A stretch of 64,000 bases of DNA from Natronococcus occultus SP4. GTDB lineage: Archaea > Halobacteriota > Halobacteria > Halobacteriales > Natrialbaceae. Positions 42,887 through 50,820 of this stretch are shown one piece after another. The notes beneath the pieces were generated by a model. It saw only the letters and a program-made list of their open reading frames with translations, ran no database searches and had not been told where the DNA came from. Position numbers and translations under genes: made by a program. The DNA lies in contig NC_019974.1 of the NCBI RefSeq assembly GCF_000328685.1, positions 2,285,001 to 2,349,000 of the forward strand. The letters are read 5' to 3'. How positions within the stretch are numbered: the first letter of the stretch is position 1; each line of letters starts with the position of its first letter.

Positions 42887-43726
42887 CTACCGGGCGAGCC
42901 CCGTCCCCGCCCCTGCCTCGAGCCCGGGGTAGTCCGCGACGACCCCGTCGACGCCCGCCGCGGCGAGCTCGTCGAACTGGAGCCAGCTATCGACGGTCCA
43001 GACGTTGACCGCGCGGCCCTCATCGTGGGCGAGCTCGACGACGTCGAGTTCGGGCTCGCTCGTCGGGAGCCCATAGTAGGGCTCGCTCGCGAGCGCGGTC
43101 CCCGCGATCGCGTTCCGCGGCGGGTGGATTGCCTCGCAGTCGTACCGGCGCGCGATCTCGACGCCCGCCTCGAGGTCGTCCCACACGAGGGGTGCGGCCG
43201 CGTCGTCGGCGACCTCCCGAAGGGCGGCGAGCGCGCCCTCGCAGAACGAGGAAAAGAGGAGTTCGCCGCCGAAGTCCTCGCAGTCCTCGAGGACGCGCTC
43301 GACGAACGGCTGCCACAGCTCCCGGCGTTCCGCCCGCTCGTCCGCGGGCAGGGAGTCGCCGACGCGCAGGTCGGTCGTCCCCGGATTCTTCAGCTCGACG
43401 TTGAGCCCGACCGTCTCGGGGACGGCTTCGAGCAGCGCCGACAGCGTCGGGATCGACGCCTCGGACCCCAGTACCGACAGCGACGTGAGCCGCTCGAGGG
43501 GTGTCTCCCAGAGAAGCCCAGCGGCGTCGGTTACGGGTCGGCCGTCCCGCGTTCCCTCGAGGCGCTCGTCGTGGAAGACGACCGGGGTGCCGCAGGCGGC
43601 GGGCTGGACGTCGATCTCGACCATCGCGGTCGCGTCGCGCTCGGCGGCGGCAACGGCCGCGGCGATCGTGTTCTCGGGGGCGACACCGGCGTAGCCGCGG
43701 TGGGCGATGAGAGCGGGACTGTGCAT
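42887..43726 (-). CDS. Glycerophosphodiester phosphodiesterase
   Basis: This 279-residue hydrolase releases glycerol phosphates from phosphodiesters. It begins MHSPALIAHRGYAGVAPENT, with HRG and PENT as the usual GDPD metal and catalytic motifs. VEIDVQ and VFHDERLEGTRDG follow, and VNVWTVDSWLQFDELAAAGVDGVVADYPG closes the TIM barrel. There is no signal peptide, so it acts in the cytoplasm. The ATG at 43726 is chosen over the upstream one at 43738 because it starts directly at the conserved block. It is convergent with the FAD/Rieske gene, with no bases between the stops. Confidence 0.92.
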   Translation of the reverse strand: MHSPALIAHRGYAGVAPENTIAAAVAAAERDATAMVEIDVQPAACGTPVVFHDERLEGTRDGRPVTDAAGLLWETPLERLTSLSVLGSEASIPTLSALLEAVPETVGLNVELKNPGTTDLRVGDSLPADERAERRELWQPFVERVLEDCEDFGGELLFSSFCEGALAALREVADDAAAPLVWDDLEAGVEIARRYDCEAIHPPRNAIAGTALASEPYYGLPTSEPELDVVELAHDEGRAVNVWTVDSWLQFDELAAAGVDGVVADYPGLEAGAGTGLAR

Positions 43727-43942
43727 ACCGACGCCCACGGCTGGGACCCCTATCAGTGGTTGGCAGTGCGGTTCGGTCGGTCGCTGTGCAACCTGCGTTC
43801 AGTACAGGGCAAACAGGTAATGGAACGACAGTTGATTTCACTGATGACTGCCAGGAGCGGTGTGTTGGAGAGAAAATGGGTTCAGCAAATCAGTTCCGCT
43901 TGTTCAGGAAACTATGCTGGGCTGACCGATTGGTACGACTGC
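43727..43942. other. Non-coding region beside a low-GC patch
   Basis: This stretch upstream of the GDPD start and downstream of the small membrane gene has no convincing reading frame. GC drops towards 43.9 kb. A short frame from about 43875 (MGSANQFRLFRKLCWADRL) ends quickly and is not recognised; it could be relict transposase sequence, but I cannot support that. Confidence 0.35.
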
Positions 43943-44110
43943 TTACGAAGTAGTGTGCAAGTCATAGAGGGTCGCAGCTCCAATGAGAGCGACAAAGATA
44001 CCGACTACACCGGTAACCCAATCGTTCGATACGAAGAAGGAACCTGCCAAGAGTACACCAATAACAATTGAGGCAGCCCCACTGAATTTTCGAACCCGGA
44101 TACTGTCCAT
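43943..44110 (-). CDS. Very small two-span membrane protein in a low-GC patch
   Basis: This 55-residue frame reads MDSIRVRKFSGAASIVIGVL, continues LAGSFFVSNDWVTGVVGIFV and ends ALIGAATLYDLHTTS. Two spans are clear, residues about 11-25 and 31-48, joined by a short turn, with a basic N-terminus. It falls in a stretch of unusually low GC (21 of 60 in 44101-44160), unlike the rest of the window. GTTAAC at about 44135-44140 could be its promoter. I see no homologous family name and cannot give a function. Confidence 0.6.
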   Translation of the reverse strand: MDSIRVRKFSGAASIVIGVLLAGSFFVSNDWVTGVVGIFVALIGAATLYDLHTTS

Positions 44111-44403
44111 ATACTCATTTCCATTGACATTGTGTTAACTACTTTGATCAGAACGGATACTAGGGTCTCCCGTTGCTCGGGGAGATTCGGTTCAGAATAG
44201 CCATCGGTTCATGCTATATTCGAGTTCTGTATTCCGCTTTGCTCTATCCACACAATCGATAGCTAAGAGAAGTAGCGGTGTTAGGTTCGCGAGCGTGATC
44301 AGCGGATCCGCCTCCTTTGACACCGATCCACTGCGACGACAACGCTCCTCGCGTTCGCCTGCCGGGTTGCCTTTCAATACGCTACCGGTCGAACCGAGGA
44401 CGT
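44111..44403. other. Low-GC intergenic region
   Basis: This is the divergent promoter region of the small membrane gene and the gene at 44404. A minus-strand GTG frame (44192-44323, ending NRWLF) has a hydrophobic piece TLANLTPLLLLAIDC but is too short and lacks a partner, so it is not called. GC rises again towards 44.35 kb. Confidence 0.3.
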
Positions 44404-44661
44404 ATGACGGACACGACGCTGGACGACGTCGAACGAAACCTGGGTCGGGTCGAGGAGCTCGAACAGGAGGAGGCGATCTCGGTGCTCCAGACCGCAAAGC
44501 AGGACCTCGAGGCGATGAGTACCGACGCCGACGTCGACGAGGAGCGCCGTCAGGCCCTCGAGGATCGCCTCGACCAGCGGCTGCGGGAGATCGAGGAGCG
44601 CGACGCTTACGACGGCAACGTCGGCGAGGCGATGAATCCAGAGGACCACGACGCGCCCTGA
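44404..44661 (+). CDS. Small helical protein of unknown function
   Basis: This 85-residue protein is charged and almost wholly helical: LDDVERNLGRVEELEQEEAISVLQTAKQDLEAMS, and DEERRQALEDRLDQRLREIEERD. It is probably a coiled coil; the size and first half resemble small subunits such as XseB, but the similarity is weak. The ATG at 44404 is clear and codon use is like its neighbours. The gene stands upstream of npdG by 144 bp. Confidence 0.68.
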   Translation: MTDTTLDDVERNLGRVEELEQEEAISVLQTAKQDLEAMSTDADVDEERRQALEDRLDQRLREIEERDAYDGNVGEAMNPEDHDAP

Positions 44662-44805
44662 GTCGGACCGGGAGACGTCGGCTTCGCGCAACCGCGGTCG
44701 AGTCGCGGTTGCGACTGAAAAACGGTCGTCAGGACGCGCCCGGGAACCCGGCGAGATCGGCCGACCCCCCACCGTTTTATTCGGCTGCCGTCCTCAGAGA
44801 CGCGT

Positions 44806-45474
44806 ATGCGAATCGCACTACTGGGCGGTACCGGCGATATCGGCGAGGGGCTCGCGCTTCGGTTCGCGCGCGACACCGACCACGAGATCCTCATCGGCTC
44901 CCGGGACCCCGAGAAGGCTCGCGACGCGGTCGCCGAGTACGAGGACGTCCTCGAAGCGATCGGCGCCGAGGCGAACCTGAAGGGCTTTATCAACGAGATG
45001 GCCGCTGACCGGGCCGACGTCGTCGTGCTCTCGGTCCCGCCGTACTACGCCGGCGACACGGTCGAAGACGTCGCGGACGTCCTCGACTCCGATACCGTGC
45101 TGGTGACGCCCGCGGTCGGCATGCAGGGTGACGACGACGGGCTCCACTATCATCCCCCGAGCGCCGGCAGCGTCTCCGAACTCGTCGCGAAGCGCGCGCC
45201 CGACGGCGTTCCCGTGGTGGGTGCCTTCCACAACCTCGCCGCCGGCGCGCTCACTGACCTCGAACTGGAGCTCGATCTCGATACGCTGGTCGTCGGCGAC
45301 GATACGGACGCGAAAGAACGGGTGATCGCGCTCGCGAACGAGATCAAGGGACTTCGGGCGCTCGACGTCGGTCCGCTTGCTAACGCGGCCGAGGTCGAGA
45401 GCGTCACGCCGCTTGTCATCAACGTCGCCCGGTACAACGACGAGCTCCACGACGTCGGCGTGAAGTTCAACTAG
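44806..45474 (+). CDS. npdG: F420:NADPH oxidoreductase
   Basis: This is a 222-residue cytoplasmic enzyme that transfers hydride between coenzyme F420 and NADP. The start MRIALLGGTGDIGEGLALRFA is the NADP-binding Rossmann motif, and ILIGSRDPEKA provides the phosphate-binding Arg. VVLSVPPYYAGDTVEDV and GAFHNLAAGALTDLE are typical of NpdG/Fno. The length is normal. The stop overlaps that of the convergent response regulator gene. Haloarchaea have F420, so the role is plausible. Confidence 0.93.
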   Translation: MRIALLGGTGDIGEGLALRFARDTDHEILIGSRDPEKARDAVAEYEDVLEAIGAEANLKGFINEMAADRADVVVLSVPPYYAGDTVEDVADVLDSDTVLVTPAVGMQGDDDGLHYHPPSAGSVSELVAKRAPDGVPVVGAFHNLAAGALTDLELELDLDTLVVGDDTDAKERVIALANEIKGLRALDVGPLANAAEVESVTPLVINVARYNDELHDVGVKFN

Positions 45475-45956
45475 CTCGCCGGTTCCGAGCCCGAGTCGGC
45501 CTCGGGCCCCGGCTCGGCCTCGAGTTCGATTCCGGACCACGACGTCTCCAGCGAACGCAGCGTCTCGAGGAGCCCGTCGGCGTCGACGGGTTTCGTGAGT
45601 GCGTCGTCGACGGGTAGCTCATCGAGCCCGAGCACGCGGTCCTGTGCGGGGTGGCCCGTAAGCACGACCAGCGGGATTGCCTCGAGTTCGGTCCCCTCGA
45701 TCTCGGTCGCGACCTCGTCGCCGTTCAGCCGCGGCAGTTTGAAATCGAGCAAGACGAGGTCCGGGCGGGGCGCGTCGACGAACTCCGCCCGTCGGTGGAG
45801 AAAGTCGAGCGCGTCGCTCCCGTCGTTGACGACGTGTAGCGTGTGATCGATCGGCGTCATCCGTAACGCCTCCTTAGTCAACCGCACGTCGCCGGGGTTG
45901 TCCTCGACGAGTAAGATCTCGAGCGACGCTGGAAGCCCACCGGCACCATCCGACAT
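45471..45956 (-). CDS. Response regulator receiver protein
   Basis: This single-domain receiver is 161 residues long when started at the ATG at 45956. LEILLVEDNPGDVRL carries the acidic pair, LVLLDFKLPRLNGDEV the phospho-accepting Asp, PLVVLTGHP the conserved Thr, and LTKPVDADGL the conserved Lys. No output domain follows; the acidic tail (LEAEPGPEADSGSEPAS) is disordered. The frame also has ATGs at 45983 and 46010, and TATTTCA near 46018 could drive a start at 45983, so the exact start is uncertain. It would pass a phosphoryl signal from an unlinked histidine kinase. Confidence 0.9.
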   Translation of the reverse strand: MSDGAGGLPASLEILLVEDNPGDVRLTKEALRMTPIDHTLHVVNDGSDALDFLHRRAEFVDAPRPDLVLLDFKLPRLNGDEVATEIEGTELEAIPLVVLTGHPAQDRVLGLDELPVDDALTKPVDADGLLETLRSLETSWSGIELEAEPGPEADSGSEPAS

Positions 45957-46196
45957 GTGCCTAGCTGGGACCGCCTCCCCCATGCAGTCGATGCCTGTTA
46001 TTTCAGGCATTGAAATACCCCCTCCCGTGATCAGGCTCCGGAGACCGGTCGTCGCCGTGTCGCCGGCCGGACCGAGGGCCGACCTCGCGAGCCGGACGCT
46101 CGACGGCCAGCCGGCTTCCGGTGGCGACGAACGGCCGCGAACGCCGGCGGCACCGCTTTCGAGCGGTGGTCGGCGGCAAAAAGCGAAGGGATCGGG

Positions 46197-46466
46197 TTAC
46201 GCGCCGGCGTCCTCGAGGGCGTCCTCGAGGTCATCGCGCTGGGTGACGCCGACGAAGCGTTCGACGACGCCGTCGTCGTTCTCGATGATCAGGGTCGGCA
46301 GGGATCGTACCTGATACTCGTTGGCGACGTCCTGCTGTTCGTCGACGTTTACCTTCTCGACCTCGAATCGGCCCTCCCAGTCGTCCTCGAGCTCCTCGAG
46401 GATCGGATCCTGGGTCTTGCAGGGGCCACACCAGTCTGCGTAAAAGTCCTTGAGCGTGACGGACAT
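46197..46466 (-). CDS. Thioredoxin
   Basis: This 89-residue thioredoxin begins [17 protein letters not shown], with the WCGPC active site (Cys13, Cys16). The cis-Pro motif RSLPTLII is in place and the fold ends at ALEDAGA. The upstream in-frame ATG at 46523 adds an Arg-rich stretch and is rejected. It works in the cytoplasm as a disulfide reductant. Confidence 0.92.
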   Translation of the reverse strand: MSVTLKDFYADWCGPCKTQDPILEELEDDWEGRFEVEKVNVDEQQDVANEYQVRSLPTLIIENDDGVVERFVGVTQRDDLEDALEDAGA

Positions 46467-46724
46467 GTGATCACAGGTAGTTGCCACGCGCCGCGCATAA
46501 GGGTTTCCCACTCGGGGGTTCACGCCGGTGTCGAGGACGCCGCGGGTCGATCCCCGCCGTCGTCACGGGGTTCCGGTCGGCGAGCGATCCCTCGAGCAAC
46601 GCTCTGCGCTGGCGATCGACGCAGCTCCGCCGGACGTCGGCGATCGCACTCGCCAGCCTGGCATCGCTCCGCGGGACACCCGATCGGCGAAAGCTTTAGT
46701 TCAACCCGACCCGATGGTGTACGT

Positions 46725-46886
46725 ATGGATAGAGGACAGAACTCCGGTGGGTTGATGTCCAGTGCCGGACTCGTCCGGTACTTCGACGCAGAGGACTCGA
46801 ACGCGATCCGTATCGATCCGAAGACGGTCATCGCGACCGGGATCATGCTGGGCGTGGTTATCCAGCTGCTGATCTTCGTCTCCTAA
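46725..46886 (+). CDS. secG: Preprotein translocase subunit SecG (Sec61-beta)
   Basis: This 53-residue component of the SecYEG translocon has the archaeal pattern: [17 protein letters not shown] as cytoplasmic start, then [20 protein letters not shown] and a single C-terminal span ([17 protein letters not shown]). The start at 46725 gives the exact family length. It is short and easily missed, but the match to the Sec61-beta motif is clear. Its neighbours, thioredoxin and pdxT, are not functionally linked. Confidence 0.95.
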   Translation: MDRGQNSGGLMSSAGLVRYFDAEDSNAIRIDPKTVIATGIMLGVVIQLLIFVS

Positions 46887-46985
46887 GTCCTCGACCCCCT
46901 TTCCGTTCACCGGCCGCCGAGAGCCGCGGCGCCGGTCGCGTCCGTGACGCGGCGTTTTTGATCGTCCGCTTCGTACCCGACAGCG

Positions 46986-47603
46986 ATGACACTGACCGCC
47001 GGCGTCGTCGCCGTCCAGGGCAACGTCGACGCACACGCGACCGCGATCGAGCGCGCGGCCCGGAACCACGGCCGCGAGGTCACCGTCCGCGAGATCCGCA
47101 CGTCGGGGATCGTCCCCGACTGCGACCTGCTGGCGATGCCCGGCGGGGAGTCGACGACGATCTCCCAGCTCGTTCACGAGGAGGGGATCGACGCCGAGAT
47201 CCGCGACCACGTCGCGGCCGAGAAACCCCTGCTTGCGACCTGTGCCGGTCTGATCGTCGCCTCGCGCGATCCGAACGACGACCGCGTCGACGCGCTCGGA
47301 CTGGTCGACGCAAGCGTCGAGCGCAACGCCTTCGGCCGCCAGAAGGACAGCTTCGAGGCGCCCCTGGAGATCGACGGGCTCGCCGAGCCGTTCCCGGCGG
47401 TGTTCATCCGCGCGCCCGCTATCGACGACGTCGGCGGTGTCGACGTCCTCGCACGCTGGGACGAGCGTCCGGTCGCCGTACGCGACGGTCCCGTGATCGC
47501 TACCGCCTTCCACCCCGAGCTGACCCCCGATAGCCGTCTCCACGGGCTCGCGTTCTTCGAAAACGCGGCGTCGACCGGTCCCCAGCTCGAGGAGTCCGCG
47601 TAG
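46986..47603 (+). CDS. pdxT: Pyridoxal 5'-phosphate synthase glutaminase subunit
   Basis: This 205-residue class I amidotransferase supplies ammonia to PdxS for vitamin B6 synthesis. The start TAGVVAVQGNVDAHATAIE and MPGGESTTI are PdxT marks, TCAGLIV holds the nucleophile Cys (near residue 82), and FHPELT near 178 holds the His-Glu of the triad. PdxS is not in this window. The length fits the family. Confidence 0.94.
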   Translation: MTLTAGVVAVQGNVDAHATAIERAARNHGREVTVREIRTSGIVPDCDLLAMPGGESTTISQLVHEEGIDAEIRDHVAAEKPLLATCAGLIVASRDPNDDRVDALGLVDASVERNAFGRQKDSFEAPLEIDGLAEPFPAVFIRAPAIDDVGGVDVLARWDERPVAVRDGPVIATAFHPELTPDSRLHGLAFFENAASTGPQLEESA

Positions 47604-47711
47604 CGACGGTCGATCGCGACCGCAGCGCCGATCGACGCCGGCTGGTCGGTCCCGTTCGGGCAAGCATGTGCGACCGAACAGGTTTTTCCGCTGCCACACG
47701 TCGGTCGAGGT

Positions 47712-48179
47712 ATGGACGCAGCTATCGACGCCGTCCGCGTCGCGGGAACGCCCCAGGGGCCGGTGCCCGTCGTCGTCCTCGAGGTCGAGGACGAGGACGA
47801 CGTCGTCCCGATATTCATCGGGTTCAACGAGGCGGTAAGCATCGATCGCGGGCTCGAAGCCGAGGACATCGGTCGCCCCCTGACCCACGACCTGCTGCTC
47901 GACGTGATGGAGGAGCTGGGTAGCCGGATCGAGCGCGTCGTCGTCAGCGAAATCGAGACGGGGGACGACGGTCGTGGGGGAACCTACATCGCCGATCTCC
48001 ACCTCCGGACCCCTCGCGGCGAGACGGTGATCGACGCCCGTCCGAGCGATTCGCTCGCGCTTGCGGCCCGGACCAACGCCCCGATCGAGATCACCGAGGA
48101 CGTCTTCGAGGACGGCCGAGACGACAGGGAAAAGTTCGAGCACCTCGAATCCGTCCGCGAGGTTTCCGGTGAGCTCTGA
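47712..48179 (+). CDS. Bifunctional-nuclease-family protein (DUF151)
   Basis: This 155-residue cytoplasmic protein of the BFN/DUF151 family carries PVVVLEVEDEDDVVPIFIGFNEAVSIDRGLE and DLLLDVMEELGSRIERVVVSEIETGD. ADLHLRTPRGETVIDARPSDSLALAARTNAPIEI follows, typical of this fold. A plant member of the family has nuclease activity; archaeal roles are unknown. Its stop at 48177-48179 is followed directly by the hisE ATG, so the pair is coupled. Confidence 0.88.
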   Translation: MDAAIDAVRVAGTPQGPVPVVVLEVEDEDDVVPIFIGFNEAVSIDRGLEAEDIGRPLTHDLLLDVMEELGSRIERVVVSEIETGDDGRGGTYIADLHLRTPRGETVIDARPSDSLALAARTNAPIEITEDVFEDGRDDREKFEHLESVREVSGEL

Positions 48180-48464
48180 ATGGACGACACGCTCGAATCA
48201 CTGTTTGCCGTCATCGAGGATCGTAAGGAAACGCTGCCCGAGGACTCCTACACCGCGTCGCTGTTTACCCACGAGAAGGGTGAGAACGCGGTGCTCGAGA
48301 AGCTCGGCGAGGAAAGCACCGAGCTCGTCCTCGCGGCCAAGGACGACGAGCGCGAGGAGATCGCCGCCGAGTCCGCCGACATCGTCTACCATCTACTGGT
48401 GTTGCTGTCGATGAAGGGGATGGACCTCGAAGATCTCGAGGACGAACTCGAGGCCCGGCGCTGA
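48180..48464 (+). CDS. hisE: Phosphoribosyl-ATP pyrophosphatase
   Basis: This 94-residue enzyme performs the second step of histidine synthesis, hydrolysing phosphoribosyl-ATP to phosphoribosyl-AMP. It has SLFAVIEDRKETLPEDSYTASLF, GENAVLEKLGEESTELVLAAKDDERE and SADIVYHLLVLLSMKGMDLEDLEDEL, all conserved HisE segments. It is all-helical, as expected for MazG-like NTP pyrophosphatases. It begins directly after the DUF151 gene stop. No other his gene is nearby. Confidence 0.95.
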   Translation: MDDTLESLFAVIEDRKETLPEDSYTASLFTHEKGENAVLEKLGEESTELVLAAKDDEREEIAAESADIVYHLLVLLSMKGMDLEDLEDELEARR

Positions 48465-48523
48465 GGGCTGCCTGCAGTCGCCCGGGCCAGGTTGATGACA
48501 CCGTCCGGTGTTAACGTGTCCGC

Positions 48524-48868
48524 ATGGCAGTCAAACGGATCGAACACGCCGACGACCACATGCAGGAGTGTATCGACAACTGCCTCGAGGCCGCACAGGT
48601 CTGTGAGTGGTGTGCGGACGCCTGCGCCGACGAGGGCGAGGAGATGGCCCGCTGTATCCGGCTCTGCCGGGACGTAGCCGACATCGCGTCGCTGCACGCG
48701 CGGTTCATGGCCCGGAACTCGGCCTACCACGAGGAGCTGGGCGAGCTCTGTGCGGACATCTGCGAGGAGTGTGCCGAGGAGTGCGACGGTCACGACCACG
48801 ACCACTGTCAGGCCTGCGCGGAGATCCTTCCCGACTGCGTCGAGAGCTGCCGCGAGATGGCTAGCTGA
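48524..48868 (+). CDS. Cys-rich four-helix-bundle copper-binding protein (DUF326/Csp-like)
   Basis: This 114-residue protein has Cys in regular CxxxC and CxxC spacing: MQECIDNCLEAAQVCEWCAD, ARCIRLCRDVAD, LCADICEECAEECDGH, and HCQACAEILPDCVESC. A His-rich patch (DGHDHDHCQ) joins them. This is the pattern of the Csp copper-storage or DUF326 four-helix bundle family that packs Cu(I) inside the bundle. There is no signal peptide, so storage would be cytoplasmic. A role in copper buffering is inferred. It is convergent with the DUF5518 membrane gene. Confidence 0.85.
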   Translation: MAVKRIEHADDHMQECIDNCLEAAQVCEWCADACADEGEEMARCIRLCRDVADIASLHARFMARNSAYHEELGELCADICEECAEECDGHDHDHCQACAEILPDCVESCREMAS

Positions 48869-48914
48869 ACGCGTAGAGTGCGTTTCGGCTTCGCTCGCGG
48901 TTTCCTCCCGATCG

Positions 48915-49325
48915 CTACACTCGGCGACCGGGACCGCGCGGCTCGCGCGAGCGATCGGGACCGAACAGACCGCCGATCGCGCCGGCGATCGCGCTCTCGA
49001 GAGCCATAATAAACGAGATCGCAAGCGCTACGAGGAAGATCCCGAACCCGGCGAGTCCACTGATCAGACCCCCGATCGGGCCGCCCGCCCAGCCGGCGAG
49101 GCCGACGAAGACGGCAACGAGCAGGCCGCCGACGAGACCGCCGAACGCCCCGGCGAGCAGTCCGTGCCAGAGGCCACGACCGAGCCCGCCACCCGCCAGG
49201 TAGCCCGCGACGAGCCCGCCGACCAGCCCCGCTGCCAGCTGGCCGACGCCCGGCAGCGTGAGCCCGACGATTCCGAGGACGGTGATGACGAGAAAGCCGA
49301 TGATGACGGCGCGCCAGTCGGTCAT
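48915..49325 (-). CDS. DUF5518-family membrane protein
   Basis: This 136-residue Gly-rich protein has about four spans: AVIIGFLVITVLGIVGLTLPG, GQLAAGLVGGLVAGYLAGG, LLAGAFGGLVGGLLVAVFVGLAG and IFLVALAISFIMALE. Repeated GG and GxxxG motifs suggest tightly packed helices. It is a common haloarchaeal family without a known role. The ATG at 49325 begins right at the first polar residues before the first span. Confidence 0.8.
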   Translation of the reverse strand: MTDWRAVIIGFLVITVLGIVGLTLPGVGQLAAGLVGGLVAGYLAGGGLGRGLWHGLLAGAFGGLVGGLLVAVFVGLAGWAGGPIGGLISGLAGFGIFLVALAISFIMALESAIAGAIGGLFGPDRSREPRGPGRRV

Positions 49326-49458
49326 ACCGATTCGTCGGACGCGAGCGGACATAAGCCCTCGGCGTGGCCGCTGCCGGTCGCGGGCCGTCGGCGATCCGGC
49401 TCCGTCCGGCCGCGGGATAACGAACGACCTTTTACGGTCGCGGTTTCTAGCTGAACGC

Positions 49459-50472
49459 ATGATTTTCGAAGACCTTCCGACCACGCCCACGTCGGAAGAG
49501 CTGATCGACAAGGCGTTCTCGCGGGCGGCGCGGGCCGGAAAGGCCAAGGGCGGCCTTGAGGCCCAGCAGTCGATGCTCCAGACGGCGGCGAACATCATCT
49601 CGGACAACCTGGAGAACGTCGTCACGGCCTGGCCCGACTTCGAGTACGACGCCCACCCGTTCTACTACGAGCTCGCAGACGCGATTCTCGAGATCCCCGA
49701 CGCTGCGGACGCCGACTCCGGCGTCGACGCGCTCCGGAAGAGCCTCTCGGAGGTGATGTGGGCCAGCCGCAAGGCCCGCGAGATCCACGAGGAGTACCAG
49801 CCGAAGCTCCGCAAAACCGACATCGACACCGCGCGCAAACACCGCAAGCAGGCGTTTGCCCGCCTGGCCGACATCGTCGAGCAGGTCGAGGACGACCTGC
49901 TGTGGATCAACGAGGCGCGCAACGCCCTGCGGGACCTGCCCGAGATCAACCCCGACGAGCCGACGATCGTCGTCGCCGGCTACCCTAACGTCGGCAAGTC
50001 CTCGTTCGTCAACGACGTCACGAACGCCCGCGGCGAGACGGCCTCCTACCCGTTCACGACGAAAGGGATCGGGTTAGGCCACTTCGAGCGCGATCACATC
50101 CGCTACCAGATCGTCGACACGCCGGGGCTGCTCGACCGCAAACCCGAGGAGCGCAACCAGATCGAGTCCCAGGCGGTCAGCGCGATCGAACACCTCGCGG
50201 ACTGCATGCTCGTCGTTCTCGATCCCAGCGGAGAGTGTGGCTACCCGCTCGCGTCCCAGCTCGAGCTTCGGGACGCCATCGCCGCACAGTTCGAGGACGT
50301 TCCCGTGTTCACGATCGCGAACAAGGCCGATCGGGCCGACCGCTGGGACGCGGCCGCCGAGGACGAGTACGATCACGCGATGAGCGTTGAGACCGGCGAG
50401 AACGTCGAGGGAGTCCTCGACGCGGCCGTCGAAGCGATCGGCTACGAACCCGAGCTACCGTTCGAGGAGTGA
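49459..50472 (+). CDS. NOG1-family GTPase
   Basis: This is a 337-residue GTP-binding protein of the NOG1/Obg-related group. An N-terminal helical region covers residues 1-165. The G domain has G1 GYPNVGKSS near residue 174, G3 DTPGLLD near 219, G4 NKAD near 291 and a C-terminal SVETGEN-like G5. Eukaryotic NOG1 functions in large-subunit maturation; an archaeal role in 50S assembly is likely. The ATG at 49459 gives the classical N-terminus MIFEDLPTTPTSEELIDKAF. The next small gene starts 1 bp after its stop. Confidence 0.93.
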   Translation: MIFEDLPTTPTSEELIDKAFSRAARAGKAKGGLEAQQSMLQTAANIISDNLENVVTAWPDFEYDAHPFYYELADAILEIPDAADADSGVDALRKSLSEVMWASRKAREIHEEYQPKLRKTDIDTARKHRKQAFARLADIVEQVEDDLLWINEARNALRDLPEINPDEPTIVVAGYPNVGKSSFVNDVTNARGETASYPFTTKGIGLGHFERDHIRYQIVDTPGLLDRKPEERNQIESQAVSAIEHLADCMLVVLDPSGECGYPLASQLELRDAIAAQFEDVPVFTIANKADRADRWDAAAEDEYDHAMSVETGENVEGVLDAAVEAIGYEPELPFEE

Positions 50473-50473
50473 G

Positions 50474-50797
50474 ATGAAAGGGCCCGGAATCCTCTGGATG
50501 GTACAGACCGCGGCCGGCTTCTCGCTTGCCGGACCGCTGTTTTACCTCGCGGGGAGCCACCTGCTGTCGGGACGGTACGTCTGGGGCGCGGGATTCCTGT
50601 TTTTCGCGCTGCTCGTCCTGTACTTCCCGACCTACATCGTCAACCGCATCGGCGGGCCCCGGGCCTGGCTCCGACGGCGGATCGGTCGCGGCACGGACGG
50701 ATCGGACGCGGACACCGACGCGACGGAAGCCGGCGACGCGACCGACGAGAGCGAGACCGGAGTCCGGTCGCGACTCGAGAAGCTCCGCAGCCGTTGA
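50474..50797 (+). CDS. Small membrane protein coupled to NOG1
   Basis: This 107-residue protein has two spans, about residues 8-28 (MVQTAAGFSLAGPLFYLAGSH) and 33-54 (YVWGAGFLFFALLVLYFPTYIV). A basic loop (RRRIGR) and an acidic tail follow. The ATG at 50474 follows the NOG1 stop by one base, so they are coupled. The function is unknown, but conserved linkage would suggest a role near the ribosome or membrane. Confidence 0.75.
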   Translation: MKGPGILWMVQTAAGFSLAGPLFYLAGSHLLSGRYVWGAGFLFFALLVLYFPTYIVNRIGGPRAWLRRRIGRGTDGSDADTDATEAGDATDESETGVRSRLEKLRSR

Positions 50798-50820
50798 TCG
50801 GTCCTCGAGAAGCCAGGTAA

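Noticed and set aside
43025-44071. 348-residue plus-strand frame over GDPD
   Set aside because: It is antisense to the well-supported GDPD gene and lacks any domain.
44192-44323. GTG frame of 43 residues ending NRWLF
   Set aside because: It has no conserved motif, a weak start and a low-GC background; it could be chance.
46467-46724. Possible tRNA or small RNA upstream of secG
   Set aside because: No cloverleaf with a T-loop-like sequence can be drawn; only GC-rich filler is seen.
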